The notes: generated by a model not told the origin, from the sequence alone. DNA of 64,000 nucleotides from Blastococcus sp. Marseille-P5729 (GCF_900292035.1 NZ_OMPO01000001.1:1433192-1497191), one strand, 5' to 3'; counted from the stretch's first letter, positions 51,901 to 59,616 are shown. A program made the numbers and translations.

Positions 51901-52608
51901 TTCGGATCCAAGCCCGGCACCTATGGCGCAGGCGTCCTGCAGGTGGTCGAGTCGGGCAGCTGGCGCGATGACGCCGACCTGGCGGAGGTCTACACGCAGT
52001 GGGGCGGCTATGCCTACGGCCGCGATCTGGACGGGAGGCCGGCCCGCGAGGACATGCAGCGCAACTACGCCCGCATCCAGGTGGCGACCAAGAACGTCGA
52101 CAACCGCGAATCCGACATCCTCGACTCCGATGACTACTTCCAGTACCACGGCGGGATGATCTCGACGGTGCGCGCGCTCACCGGCGCCGAGCCCAAGGCG
52201 TACGTCGGCGACTCGACCACCCCGGACGCGGTCAGGACCCGCACGCTGACCGAGGAAACCAACCGGATCTTCCGGGCCCGCGTCGTCAACCCACGCTGGA
52301 TCGCGGCCATGCAGAAGCACGGCTACAAGGGCGCCTTCGAGCTCGCGGCGACCGTCGACTACCTGTTCGGATTCGACGCAACCGCTGGCGTCATTCCGGA
52401 CTGGATGTATGAGAAGCTCGCGCAGGAGTATGTGCTCGACAAGGTCAATCAGGACTTCATGCGCAAGGCCAACCCATGGGCGCTGCGGGGGATCGTCGAG
52501 AAGCTCTCCGAAGCCGCCGACCGCGGCCTGTGGGAAACCCCCGATCCGCAGCTGATGACGGACATGCACGAGGTGTATCTGTCGGTCGAGGGCGACCTCG
52601 AGGAGTAG
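48991..52608 (+). CDS. cobN: Cobaltochelatase subunit CobN
   Basis: Large catalytic subunit (1205 residues) that inserts cobalt into hydrogenobyrinic acid a,c-diamide. CobN/BchH features are present: FKETDSDGLPHYVPDAERCA, AVVLSAYPTKHSRIGNAVGLD, VVHVGKHGNLEWLPGKNLAL, DVTVRISGFFRDAFPH and the C-terminal SDDYFQYHGGMISTVRAL with DKVNQDFMRKANPWALRG. ATG has GAGGAG ten bases upstream. It should work with the ChlI/D protein at 37993-40050. Confidence 0.96.
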   Translation: MARIALLSTSDTDLLSARASGADYLWANPARTAAPALDDCDIVIARVLGGPQDLATLLPGLPDLAVPVVVLGGEQAPSAELMTLSTAPQGAVSEAHRYLAYGGAANLENLHRFLSDTLLMTGDGFEPPAELPTWGVLDRPAPPDADRPRVGVLFYRAQYAAENTAYVHALADAIDAAGGIGVPIHATSLRDAPDELLEYLGTLDALVTTVLAAGGTRPATASAGGDDESWDVEALANLDIPILQGLCLTWSRESWSESDDGMSPLDVATQVAVPEFDGRLITVAFSFKETDSDGLPHYVPDAERCARVAQIAVNHARLRHIPPAERKIAVVLSAYPTKHSRIGNAVGLDTPVSTIRLLRAMREAGYDLGAPCTLPGVDPLPRIDGEEPDTTAGNALIHALIEAGGQDPEWLTQQQVSEHQVRIPAASYQQWFAALPADLREAMTDAWGEAPGELFVDRSTNPDGEIVSAALVSGNVVLLVQPPRGFGENPIAIYHDPDLAPTHHYVATYQWIEREFGAHAVVHVGKHGNLEWLPGKNLALSAGCGPDAALGSLPLIYPFLVNDPGEGTQAKRRAHATIIDHLVPPMARAESYGDIARLEQLLDEYGNVSAMDPAKAPALRGEIWTLIQAAKMDHDLGLEQRPDDEAFDEFVMHVDGWLCEIKDVQIRDGLHVLGQAPESDGMLNLVLAMLRANQMFGGTTGHVRGLRSALGLEENSSSKADTDAAEETARALVVAMAENAWDMSRVADVVRSVLGEANDDAAAALEFACTEIVPRLRRTDREIDMVLHALGGGYIPAGPSGSPLRGLVNVLPTGRNFYSVDPKAIPSRLAYQTGLAMAESLLERYQEETGELPRSVGLSAWGTSAMRTSGDDIGEVLALMGVVPVWDEQSRRVVGLEPIPLDELGRPRIDVTVRISGFFRDAFPHVIALLDDAVKLVSELDEPDEMNYVRANARADLAEHGDERRSRTRIFGSKPGTYGAGVLQVVESGSWRDDADLAEVYTQWGGYAYGRDLDGRPAREDMQRNYARIQVATKNVDNRESDILDSDDYFQYHGGMISTVRALTGAEPKAYVGDSTTPDAVRTRTLTEETNRIFRARVVNPRWIAAMQKHGYKGAFELAATVDYLFGFDATAGVIPDWMYEKLAQEYVLDKVNQDFMRKANPWALRGIVEKLSEAADRGLWETPDPQLMTDMHEVYLSVEGDLEE

Positions 52609-52610
52609 GA

Positions 52611-52748
52611 ATGGACCCGCACACGCCCTTCGGCCCCATCCACCCTCACTACGGGCCCTCCCGCAGCTACCCACCCAGTGACCTCACGATCGCCCGGATC
52701 ACCTCACATTCGCCAGATCATCGCACGACCTACCAGGAGCCCAGATGA
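52611..52748 (+). CDS. His/Pro-rich 45-residue ORF between cobN and cobT
   Basis: Starts 2 bases after the cobN stop with GGAG exactly five bases before the ATG, and its stop overlaps the cobT ATG (ATGA). Both are signs of coupled translation. The product begins MDPHTPFGPIHPHYGPSRSY and ends DHRTTYQEPR, with five His and seven Pro, no membrane helix and no recognised family. A cobalt-binding or chelatase-linked role is possible given the neighbours, but it may also be a pure coupling ORF. Confidence 0.5.
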   Translation: MDPHTPFGPIHPHYGPSRSYPPSDLTIARITSHSPDHRTTYQEPR

Positions 52749-53776
52749 TCAGTCCTGAGATCCCCTCCCCCTCGACGAATGCAAGGGAGGAAGCACAGGC
52801 GCGGTTTGACGCGTTGGCGAAGCCGTTGGGGTCGCTGGGGCGGATCGAGGAGGTGGGAGCGTTCATCGCCGCTACCCAGGGAAAGTGCCCGCCAGATCCC
52901 CTCACGAACGTCCGCGCAGTCGTGCTTGCCGGGGATCATGCCGTCACCGCGTCGGGCGTCGCGGCCTATCCCTCAGCCGTCACGATCGCGATGGTGAACG
53001 AGATCGCGGCGGGGCGCGCGGGCGTCTCGGTGCTGGCCCGGCAGCACGACGTGTCGCTGCGCGTTCTCGATATCAGCGTGGACGTCGAGGCCGGCACCTT
53101 CGCCGACGGGATCGACGCTCACAAGCTCGCACGCTCGTGCCGCCCTATCGACACCGCCGACGCAATGACCGATGACGAGCTCGCGGCCGCTCTCGAGACT
53201 GGAGCCCGTATCACCACCGAGGAGGTCGCTGCCGGAGCCCAGCTGCTCATCGTCGGGGATCTCGGCATCGGCAACACCACGCCGAGCGCCGCACTGGTCG
53301 GGGCCCAGCTCGGCCTTCCGGCAGCTCAGGTCACCGGGCGCGGTGCCGGACTGGACGACGCGGCGTACGCCGGCAAGATCGAGGTCGTGCAGCGGATCAT
53401 CGACCGCGTCGCCGATGACCAGAGCGCACAGGAGAGGCTGCGCAGGATCGGCTCACCGGACATCGCGGTCGGCGTCGGGATCATGATCGCGGCAGCGCGC
53501 GCCGGCGTACCGCTGCTGCTCGACGGCAACATCGCAACGACTGAGGCGCTCTACGCCGAGGCGCTCGCACCGGGTGTGCGCGCTTGGTGCCTGGCCGGGC
53601 ACCGCAGTCCCGAGCCATCGCTCAGCCGTTCACTCGCCGCCTTGCAGATCACTCCGTTGCTCGATCTCGGGATGCGGCTCGGGGAGGGGTCCGGCGCGAT
53701 CGCGGCCCTTCCGCTCGTGCGCTCGAGCGTGCTGCTGATGCGCGAGATGGCGTTACTCGCAGACGCGCTGGGGTGA
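52745..53776 (+). CDS. cobT: Nicotinate-nucleotide:dimethylbenzimidazole phosphoribosyltransferase
   Basis: Activates the lower ligand base by forming alpha-ribazole phosphate. The 343 residues contain LAKPLGSLGRIEEVGAFIA, VLAGDHAVTASGVAAYP, VGDLGIGNTTPSAALVG, and the catalytic Glu region WCLAGHRSPEPSLS and DLGMRLGEGSGAIAALPLVR. First of the nucleotide-loop genes cobT-cobS-cobU. The ATG overlaps the small ORF stop. Confidence 0.96.
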   Translation: MISPEIPSPSTNAREEAQARFDALAKPLGSLGRIEEVGAFIAATQGKCPPDPLTNVRAVVLAGDHAVTASGVAAYPSAVTIAMVNEIAAGRAGVSVLARQHDVSLRVLDISVDVEAGTFADGIDAHKLARSCRPIDTADAMTDDELAAALETGARITTEEVAAGAQLLIVGDLGIGNTTPSAALVGAQLGLPAAQVTGRGAGLDDAAYAGKIEVVQRIIDRVADDQSAQERLRRIGSPDIAVGVGIMIAAARAGVPLLLDGNIATTEALYAEALAPGVRAWCLAGHRSPEPSLSRSLAALQITPLLDLGMRLGEGSGAIAALPLVRSSVLLMREMALLADALG

Positions 53777-53777
53777 G

Positions 53778-54617
53778 ATGAGCGTCCCCGACCCCGTCCC
53801 CGACCCCGCCCGCGAGCCCGGCAGGACGTCCACGGGCGCGGGATCACTCGGCCCGGGGCTGCGGCTCGCGGTCGGGACCCTCACGATCCTCCCGGTCGGC
53901 GACATCCACCCGCTGCCACGCGGCGCCGGTCGGGTTGCGATGATCGCCGCACCGCTTGCCGTCGTCCCGATCGCCGCTGTGGCGGGGATCCTGCTGTGGC
54001 TCGCGTTGATGGCCGGCGCGCCGGCGCTGGTGAGCGCCGCGCTGTGCCTGGCTACGATCGCCGTGCTCACGCGGGCGATGCATCTGGACGGGCTCGCCGA
54101 CACTATCGACGGGCTCGGTGGTGGCTGGACCAAGGACCGGGCGTTGGAGATCATGCGCAGCGGCGACGTCGGCCCGATGGGTGTGGCCGGGCTGGTGCTC
54201 ACACTTCTCGCCCAAGCGAGCTCGCTCGCCGCGCTGACCGTGCTGCCCTGGGCGGGATTGCTCGCGGCCACGGCGATCTGCTCCTCCCGGACCGCCGCGA
54301 CGATGCTGTGCAGCAGGCGCATCCCGACGGCGCGCGCCTCCGGGATGGGCGCCGTCGTCGCGCGTAGCGTGCCGGCGCCTGCGGTGATCGGCGTCGCCCT
54401 GATCGTCTCGGCGGCGCTTGCCGGCGCGGCCGCGGTGAGCGGTCTGGCGTGGTGGTGGGGTCTGGCCGCCGTTGGCGGGGTGATCGTCGTCCTGGGTATC
54501 TTCCTGGGCATGGTCCTACGCAAGATCGGCGGCATCACTGGTGACGTGATCGGCGGCGCCATCGAGCTCGCACTCACCGCGGTGCTCGTCGTGCTCGCGA
54601 TCGGCGCAGCGGCATGA
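53778..54617 (+). CDS. cobS: Adenosylcobinamide-GDP ribazoletransferase (cobalamin synthase)
   Basis: Membrane enzyme of 279 residues that joins adenosylcobinamide-GDP to alpha-ribazole. After a Pro-rich N-terminus come LAVGTLTILPVGD, the metal-site segment MHLDGLADTIDGLGGGWTKD, RALEIMRSGDVGPMGVAGLV and SSRTAATMLCSR, with about seven helices. Named cobV in proteobacteria. It starts one base after the cobT stop and overlaps cobU by four. Confidence 0.95.
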   Translation: MSVPDPVPDPAREPGRTSTGAGSLGPGLRLAVGTLTILPVGDIHPLPRGAGRVAMIAAPLAVVPIAAVAGILLWLALMAGAPALVSAALCLATIAVLTRAMHLDGLADTIDGLGGGWTKDRALEIMRSGDVGPMGVAGLVLTLLAQASSLAALTVLPWAGLLAATAICSSRTAATMLCSRRIPTARASGMGAVVARSVPAPAVIGVALIVSAALAGAAAVSGLAWWWGLAAVGGVIVVLGIFLGMVLRKIGGITGDVIGGAIELALTAVLVVLAIGAAA

Positions 54618-55174
54618 AGACCTTGGTGACCGGCGGGATTCGTTCGGGGAAGTCGCAGTACGCCGAGGGACTGATCGCGGACGCCGAGCAGGCGACCTAT
54701 CTGGCAACCGGCGCCGTCCCCTCCGCGAGCGACCTGGAGTGGGGGGCCCGGGTCGATGCCCACCAGGCGCGTCGTCCGTCTGCGTGGACGACCGTTGAGA
54801 CGCTGGATGTGCCGCGTTCCCTGCGCGAGGCGCCGGGCGTCGTTCTGCTCGACTCGGTCGGAAGCTGGCTCACCCGCCAGCTCGACGAGCTCGACCTGTG
54901 GGAGGACGCCGGAACCGACTGGCAGCGGCTGCTCGCCGGCCGGCTCGATGCCCTGGTCGGTGCGGTCGCTGCCGTCGAGCACGATCTGGTCGTGGTCACG
55001 GAGGAGGTCGGCCTGTCGCTGGTCAGCGAGCACCGAAGCGGCCGGATCTTCGCCGACTGGATCGGTACGGCGAACCAGCGGCTGGCCGCGGTGTGCGACC
55101 AGGTCGTCCTCCTCGTGGCGGGCTGTCCCCTGGTGATCAAGGACGCGGCGACACCAACGCGTAGACGTCCATGA
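54614..55174 (+). CDS. cobU: Adenosylcobinamide kinase / guanylyltransferase
   Basis: Bifunctional enzyme of 186 residues (CobU/CobP) that phosphorylates and then guanylylates adenosylcobinamide. P-loop VTGGIRSGKSQYAEGL, YLATGAVPSASDLEW, and VVTEEVGLSLVSEHRSGRIF with ANQRLAAVCDQVVLLVAGCP. Its last 38 bases overlap cobF tail to tail on the other strand. Confidence 0.95.
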   Translation: MKTLVTGGIRSGKSQYAEGLIADAEQATYLATGAVPSASDLEWGARVDAHQARRPSAWTTVETLDVPRSLREAPGVVLLDSVGSWLTRQLDELDLWEDAGTDWQRLLAGRLDALVGAVAAVEHDLVVVTEEVGLSLVSEHRSGRIFADWIGTANQRLAAVCDQVVLLVAGCPLVIKDAATPTRRRP

Positions 55175-55913
55175 CCCAGCCGAGCTCTTCGCGCACCGCA
55201 GCGCGGGCCTGCTCGATCTCGGCGATCACGTCGGCCAGCCGGCCCGAGCGCAGCTGCTGCTGCGGCATCCCCACGCACGCACCCCAGTAGATCTGCAGGT
55301 CGGGCGCGCGCTGCACGAGCCCGCGGCAGGCCAGGTGACCGTCGAGCATGACCACCACGGTGCCCTGATCGGGGGACCAGTCCTCGACCAGGCGGCGCCC
55401 GGTCGTGATGTGCACCGGCCCGCCCACAGCGTTCAACGGGATCCCGTGCTCGGCGGCTAGCACCTGGATCGCCGATATACCGGCGATCACCCGCACATCG
55501 AGGTCCATCTGTCCCGCGATCTGGTCGACCATGCGGATGGTGCTGTCGTAGAAGGCAGGATCGCCCCACACCAGGAAGCCGACCGTCGCACCGTCGGGCA
55601 TACCGCGGAACTCGTCGACGAGCCGGGCGACGCGGGCACTGTGCCAGGCGGCGACGCCGGCCCGATACTGATCGTCATCGCGTTCGGCGTCCGGGCCACG
55701 CTCCGGATCGGAGATCGTGCGCAGCTCCCACCTATCGTGCTCGATCACCTGCTCGCACAGCGACCGGCGCAGCTCGAGCAGCTCGCTCTTGCGCTCCCCT
55801 TTGTCGGGGACGAGGAACACGTCGACCTCGTTCATCGCCGCGATCGCCTCGCCCGTCAGGTGGGACGGTGACCCGAGGCCGACGCCGATGATATGCACGC
55901 GACGGGCCATCAT
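55137..55913 (-). CDS. cobF: Precorrin-6A synthase (deacetylating)
   Basis: C1-methyltransferase of 258 residues unique to the aerobic pathway. VHIIGVGLGSPSHLTGEAIA, DVFLVPDKGERKSELLELRR and VGFLVWGDPAFYDSTIRMVD identify CobF. Two adjacent ATG codons (55913 and 55910) are possible; the first overlaps the cobQ stop by four bases. AAGGA lies just upstream. Confidence 0.95.
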   Translation of the reverse strand: MMARRVHIIGVGLGSPSHLTGEAIAAMNEVDVFLVPDKGERKSELLELRRSLCEQVIEHDRWELRTISDPERGPDAERDDDQYRAGVAAWHSARVARLVDEFRGMPDGATVGFLVWGDPAFYDSTIRMVDQIAGQMDLDVRVIAGISAIQVLAAEHGIPLNAVGGPVHITTGRRLVEDWSPDQGTVVVMLDGHLACRGLVQRAPDLQIYWGACVGMPQQQLRSGRLADVIAEIEQARAAVREELGWVMDVYALVSPRP

Positions 55914-57343
55914 GCTTCCTTTGCCAGTTGCAGAAGTAGGTCGAGATCGACGTGCCCGGTCACCTGGTCGGCCAGCTCGTCCAGCATCCGCTCGCGACGC
56001 GCGGCGAATCCTTCCGCCCCGGCCGCAGGGCTCCAGCTGGAGCCGCTCGCTGCCGCCACCTCCGACAGCCAGGCCCGCCGGAAGGCGTCGGACTCGAAGA
56101 TGCCGTGCCAGATCGTGCCGTACGTCGCCCCGACTACCGCTCCACCGGGGAAGGAGCCGTCGTCCTCGACGATGCCGTGATGGATCTCGTAGCCGTCGAC
56201 CGGCTGCCCAGCCCACGTTCCGCTGGGCCGGCCCAGCACCTTCTGCTCCTCGAAGCGGACCGTTCCAGGCAGCACGCCGATGCCGGGGACGCGCCCGGCT
56301 CTGCTCTCATGCGCATCGTCGATCGACTCGACCAGCATCTGGTACCCGCCGCAGATCCCGAGCACCGGCCGATGGCGCGCGGCACGGCGGCGGACGACGG
56401 CATCGAGCCCGCGCGTCCGCAGCCAGCCCAGATCGCTGACAGTCGCTCGTGAGCCGGGCAGCACCAGCAGATCGGCGCTCTCGCACTCCTCGGGATCGGT
56501 GCTGACGCTGACCTGCACCCCGGGTTCTGCGGCGAGCGCATCGACGTCGGTGGCGTTCGAGGTGCGGGGAAACCGCACGACCACCACGTTCAGCGCTCCC
56601 GAGGCTGCCTCAGCACCCCATCTCCCTACGGACAACGCATCCTCCGAGTCGATCCAGACGCCGTCGAGCCAGGGAATGACTCCGGCACAAGGCATCCCGG
56701 TACGGCGGGTGATCTCCTGCAGCCCAGGGTCAAGCACGGACTCGTCGCCGCGGAACTTGTTGATGACGTAGGCGCGAAGCATCGCCCGGTCGTCGTCGTC
56801 GAGCAGCGCCCAGGTGCCGTACAGCGCGGCGAGCACGCCCCCGCGGTCGATATCACCCACGAGTACGACCGGCAGGCCGAAGCGGCGGGCCAGCCCCAGA
56901 TTCACATAGTCGCCGCGCCGCAGGTTGATCTCAGCCGGGGACCCGGCGCCCTCGGCGATCACGACATCGTGCGTGCCGGCGAGCTCGTCGTACGCCGCGA
57001 AGGCAGCCTCGGCCAGGTGCCCGCGTCCGGTCGCGTACTCACCCGCCATCAGCTCCCCTGCGGGCTTACCCCGCAGGACGATGAACGCGCGCCGGTCCGA
57101 GCCGGGCTTGAGCAGCACCGGGTTGTGGATGCTGGAGGGCTCCACCCCCGCCGCCTGCGCCTGCAGGTACTGGGCGCGGCCAATCTCCGAGCCGTCGCGG
57201 CAGACCATCGAGTTGTTCGACATGTTCTGCGCCTTGAACGGCGCCACCGACACCCCACGGCGAGCGAACGCGCGACACAGCGCCGCGGTGATCAGCGACT
57301 TGCCGGCGTCCGAGCTCGTCCCTGCGATCAACAGTCCTGCCAC
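55910..57343 (-). CDS. cobQ: Cobyric acid synthase
   Basis: Amidates positions b, d, e and g using glutamine. The 477 residues hold P-loop LLIAGTSSDAGKSLITAALC, KAQNMSNNSM, EGAGSPAEINLRRGDYVNLG, and the glutaminase half with LPGSRATVSDLGWL, GICGGYQMLV and GYEIHHG. GTG 57343 is 8 bases after TAGACT, so leaderless. The ORF is open upstream to 57952 but without coding quality. Confidence 0.96.
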   Translation of the reverse strand: MAGLLIAGTSSDAGKSLITAALCRAFARRGVSVAPFKAQNMSNNSMVCRDGSEIGRAQYLQAQAAGVEPSSIHNPVLLKPGSDRRAFIVLRGKPAGELMAGEYATGRGHLAEAAFAAYDELAGTHDVVIAEGAGSPAEINLRRGDYVNLGLARRFGLPVVLVGDIDRGGVLAALYGTWALLDDDDRAMLRAYVINKFRGDESVLDPGLQEITRRTGMPCAGVIPWLDGVWIDSEDALSVGRWGAEAASGALNVVVVRFPRTSNATDVDALAAEPGVQVSVSTDPEECESADLLVLPGSRATVSDLGWLRTRGLDAVVRRRAARHRPVLGICGGYQMLVESIDDAHESRAGRVPGIGVLPGTVRFEEQKVLGRPSGTWAGQPVDGYEIHHGIVEDDGSFPGGAVVGATYGTIWHGIFESDAFRRAWLSEVAAASGSSWSPAAGAEGFAARRERMLDELADQVTGHVDLDLLLQLAKEA

Positions 57344-57351
57344 GGCGGTCG

Positions 57352-57373
57352 AGTCTACGCGGCAGGCTACGGT
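57352..57373. promoter_or_regulatory. Overlapping divergent promoters of cobQ and the phosphatase gene
   Basis: The minus-strand -10 TAGACT (57352-57357) serves cobQ (GTG 57343). The plus-strand -10 TACGGT (57368-57373) serves the phosphatase (GTG 57381). The two start codons are only 37 bases apart, so the -35 region of each lies over the other's -10 and start. RNA polymerase could occupy only one at a time. Confidence 0.5.
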
Positions 57374-57380
57374 GGGCGAC

Positions 57381-57941
57381 GTGCAAGAGGTGATCGTGCA
57401 TCTGGTGCGCCATGGCCAGTCGACGTGGAATGTCGAGCGTCGCCTCCAGGGCCAGACGGCCCACCCGCCGCTGACCGACCGCGGCCGGGCGGACGCCGCA
57501 CGCGCCGCCCGGCAGCTCGCTGCGCTCGTCGGCGATGAGCCGGTCTGCTTGGTTACCAGCGACCTGGAACGCGCCCGGCAAAGTGCGGCCATCATCGCCG
57601 ATCGGCTGGGGGTCACCGCCGTCGAGGACGTGGCGCTTCGGGAGCAGCACCTCGGGGACATGCAGGGCCGCCTGACGAGCGAGTTGTCGGCACTCCCGGT
57701 GCCGGACGGACAGCACATCAGCGAGGTGCGCTGGGGTGGTGGCGAGTCGATCGCCGACGTCCACGCCCGGCTCACGCACTGGTTCGGACGCCAGCTGCGC
57801 ATCGCACCGCAGCATCTCGTCGTCGTCACCCACGGCGACACCCTGCGCGTGGCGCGGGCGGTGCTGCACGGTCGCACGCACCGTGAGGTCGAGTGGGGCG
57901 TCGTCCCGAACGGCGCTGTCGTATCGGTGCGGGTCGGCTGA
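57381..57941 (+). CDS. Histidine phosphatase, alpha-ribazole-phosphatase-like
   Basis: Phosphoglycerate-mutase-type phosphatase of 186 residues. LVRHGQSTWNVERRLQGQ carries the phosphohistidine site, SDLERARQSAAII the second motif, and VVVTHGDTLRVARAVL the third. Its place beside cobQ suggests dephosphorylation of alpha-ribazole phosphate or adenosylcobalamin phosphate (CobC/CobZ role), but the family is broad and it could be a general phosphatase. Leaderless GTG start. Confidence 0.82.
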   Translation: MQEVIVHLVRHGQSTWNVERRLQGQTAHPPLTDRGRADAARAARQLAALVGDEPVCLVTSDLERARQSAAIIADRLGVTAVEDVALREQHLGDMQGRLTSELSALPVPDGQHISEVRWGGGESIADVHARLTHWFGRQLRIAPQHLVVVTHGDTLRVARAVLHGRTHREVEWGVVPNGAVVSVRVG

Positions 57942-57970
57942 ACCGGCGGCATACCTGCGAATCGGGGAGA

Positions 57971-58138
57971 ATGTCAGGGATGCCGAGTCTCTCCCGCTGT
58001 CCCCGCCTATTCGCAGCAACGGCCATCGTCGGGCTCGCGCTGGCCGGGTGCACGTCGTCCGGCTCGGACACCACCGATGGACGAGGCACAGACGGGTCCC
58101 CGGAACCGACGAGCAACAGCGTCCTGCCGGGCCTCTGA
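57971..58138 (+). CDS. Small lipoprotein
   Basis: About 55 residues. Basic N-terminus, hydrophobic AATAIVGLALAGC with a lipobox at Cys, then a short Ser/Thr/Gly-rich mature part ending SNSVLPGL. ATG at 57971 or 57980 are both possible. No family; may be the shortened front of a longer lipoprotein. Confidence 0.6.
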   Translation: MSGMPSLSRCPRLFAATAIVGLALAGCTSSGSDTTDGRGTDGSPEPTSNSVLPGL

Positions 58139-58158
58139 TCACCTCCAGCCAGGCGGCT

Positions 58159-58192
58159 ATACCCCATGGGGTATGTGTGCAGGCGGTATAAT
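58159..58192 (+). promoter_or_regulatory. CsoR-type palindromic operator with consensus -10
   Basis: ATACCCCATGGGGTAT (58159-58174) is a perfect 16-bp palindrome of the TACCCC/GGGGTA type bound by CsoR/RcnR/CstR-family copper, nickel-cobalt or persulfide repressors. TATAAT (58187-58192), the best -10 in the window, follows, and the palindrome covers the -35 region. The downstream gene should be repressed by such a regulator, which is not in this window. Confidence 0.65.
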
Positions 58193-58224
58193 CCATGGTC
58201 GGGCCGACCAGAAAGCGAGCAGGC

Positions 58225-58800
58225 ATGTCGAAGGCATCGAAGAACCAGGCGCGGCTCATCGACAGCTCGGCTGTTGGTCGCGATGGATATGTGCGCGTGC
58301 GCCCGACCTGGAGAACCAGCCAGATCCACCAGATGGACGCCGGCGGCTTCGGACGGCAGATCGGTTGGCTGCTGGGCGCGATGATCACCGCGCCGATCAT
58401 GCTGCTGGTAAGCAAAAACTTCGCGTTCTGGCAGATCCTGCTCGGCATTGCGATCGGCGCGATCCTCGGCGCACTCATCGGTCACGTGCTCGCCAAGGCG
58501 GTGTGGGGGCGGCTGAAGCACGAGATCGACGCGGTCAACCCCCGCCAGGTCATGTCCACTGAGGTCACACCGGGCTCGTGGATGATGACCCGCAACGACG
58601 GCACCAACCGAGCGATCCGCATCGAGTCGGTCGCCGAGCCCACCGAGGTCCCGCAGATCGGGAACCAGGCCACGCCGAGCGCGCACGTGCGCTTCCTGAC
58701 CTCGACCGGACGCTACGTCATCATGCCGGCCGACCAGGAGGTCACGCTCGTCGAACTTGCTGAGGACGTCGACCTGCCCCCGGCCAAGCCCCTCGCCTGA
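58225..58800 (+). CDS. Membrane protein under a CsoR-type operator
   Basis: Protein of 191 residues with no recognised family. A polar N-terminal 50 residues precede two hydrophobic segments (GRQIGWLLGAMITAPIMLLV and FWQILLGIAIGAILGALIGH), then a soluble approximately 90-residue C-terminal domain (TEVTPGSWMMTRNDGTNRA; GRYVIMPADQEVTLVELAE). The ATG at 58195 lies before the expected transcription start, so ATG 58225 (MSKASKNQ) is chosen. A role in metal or sulfide stress is suggested only by the upstream site. Confidence 0.7.
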   Translation: MSKASKNQARLIDSSAVGRDGYVRVRPTWRTSQIHQMDAGGFGRQIGWLLGAMITAPIMLLVSKNFAFWQILLGIAIGAILGALIGHVLAKAVWGRLKHEIDAVNPRQVMSTEVTPGSWMMTRNDGTNRAIRIESVAEPTEVPQIGNQATPSAHVRFLTSTGRYVIMPADQEVTLVELAEDVDLPPAKPLA

Positions 58801-58807
58801 GGAACTA

Positions 58808-59383
58808 CTAGGTGACCGCGTCCTTCGCGGCGAGCATCGCGATCTTCGCCTCCCGGCGGGCGGTCTTCGCGGCATGCTGAGCCTCGCGCCGGGCGGTCTT
58901 GGCTGCGTGCCGGGCCTCCCGCCGGGTGAGGCTGGCAGTGCGTCCCACGCTGTCTCCGGCCAGTTTCGCGCGGTAGAGCAGCCCGGGCTTGCCCTCGGTG
59001 TCGACCAGCGTCATCACCAGGCCCGCCAGAAGGCCCGCGTTCTTCACGAACTGGCTCAAGTGCTTGGCGCGCTCGTCCGGATCGGTGTGCTCCCAGAACG
59101 AGTGTCCGGCAATCGTCGTGGGCACGAGTGTGGCGGCCAGGACGGCGGCCGACGGCTTGCGCAGCACGCCGGTGGCGAGCCCGGCACCGGCTGCGAGCAT
59201 CGCGGCGCCGTTGGCGGTGACCAGCAGCTGCGGATCATTCGGCAGGCCGGTCGATTCGGAGATCTTGGCGACGATCGGGCGTGCGGTGCTCGCCGCCTTC
59301 TCGCTGTTGGAGAGCTGGTTGATGCCGTCGTAGATGAACGGTGCAGCCAGCAACGGGCGGGCCAGAGCGCGGACGAGTCCCAT
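58808..59383 (-). CDS. DoxX-family membrane protein with basic C-terminal repeats
   Basis: 191 residues. N-terminal DoxX pattern (LVRALARPLLAAPFIYDGIN; LLVTANGAAMLAAGAGLATG; TTIAGHSFWEHTDPDERAKH) with four helices, followed by a charged tail with the repeat TARREAxHAAK occurring about three times. DoxX proteins are linked to redox and thiosulfate metabolism, among others. The tail is unusual and probably helical, cytoplasmic. It converges with the previous gene (7 bases between stops). Confidence 0.85.
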   Translation of the reverse strand: MGLVRALARPLLAAPFIYDGINQLSNSEKAASTARPIVAKISESTGLPNDPQLLVTANGAAMLAAGAGLATGVLRKPSAAVLAATLVPTTIAGHSFWEHTDPDERAKHLSQFVKNAGLLAGLVMTLVDTEGKPGLLYRAKLAGDSVGRTASLTRREARHAAKTARREAQHAAKTARREAKIAMLAAKDAVT

Positions 59384-59442
59384 GCTTGTCTCCTAGGTTG
59401 GCGGTCGGTCGAGTACTACCCCTCGAACGTATCCCAACCCCG

Positions 59443-59616
59443 CTATGACCCGTCGTGGCGGTGATGGCGGGCAGCCCCCCGCGCGCCCATACGAGCCGCC
59501 TCGTCGCGGTCCCTGCGCCGGCGGGGGGGGGGGCGTCGTCCGGCGGAGGCGAAAAACAAACCGGCAACCAGAAGCGCGAGGCCGATCCAGATCAGGATCG
59601 ATACCTCGAAGCCCAT
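59443..59616 (-). CDS. Small single-helix membrane protein with C11 tract
   Basis: About 57 residues: VSILIWIGLALLVAGLFFAS is a clear membrane helix, followed by a very basic tail (RRRRDRDEAARMGARGAARH). A run of eleven C bases (plus strand G, 59523-59533) lies in the codons just after the helix, so slippage would change the tail frame. A longer start (26 residues upstream) is possible. No family recognised. Confidence 0.5.
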   Translation of the reverse strand: MGFEVSILIWIGLALLVAGLFFASAGRRPPPRRRRDRDEAARMGARGAARHHRHDGS

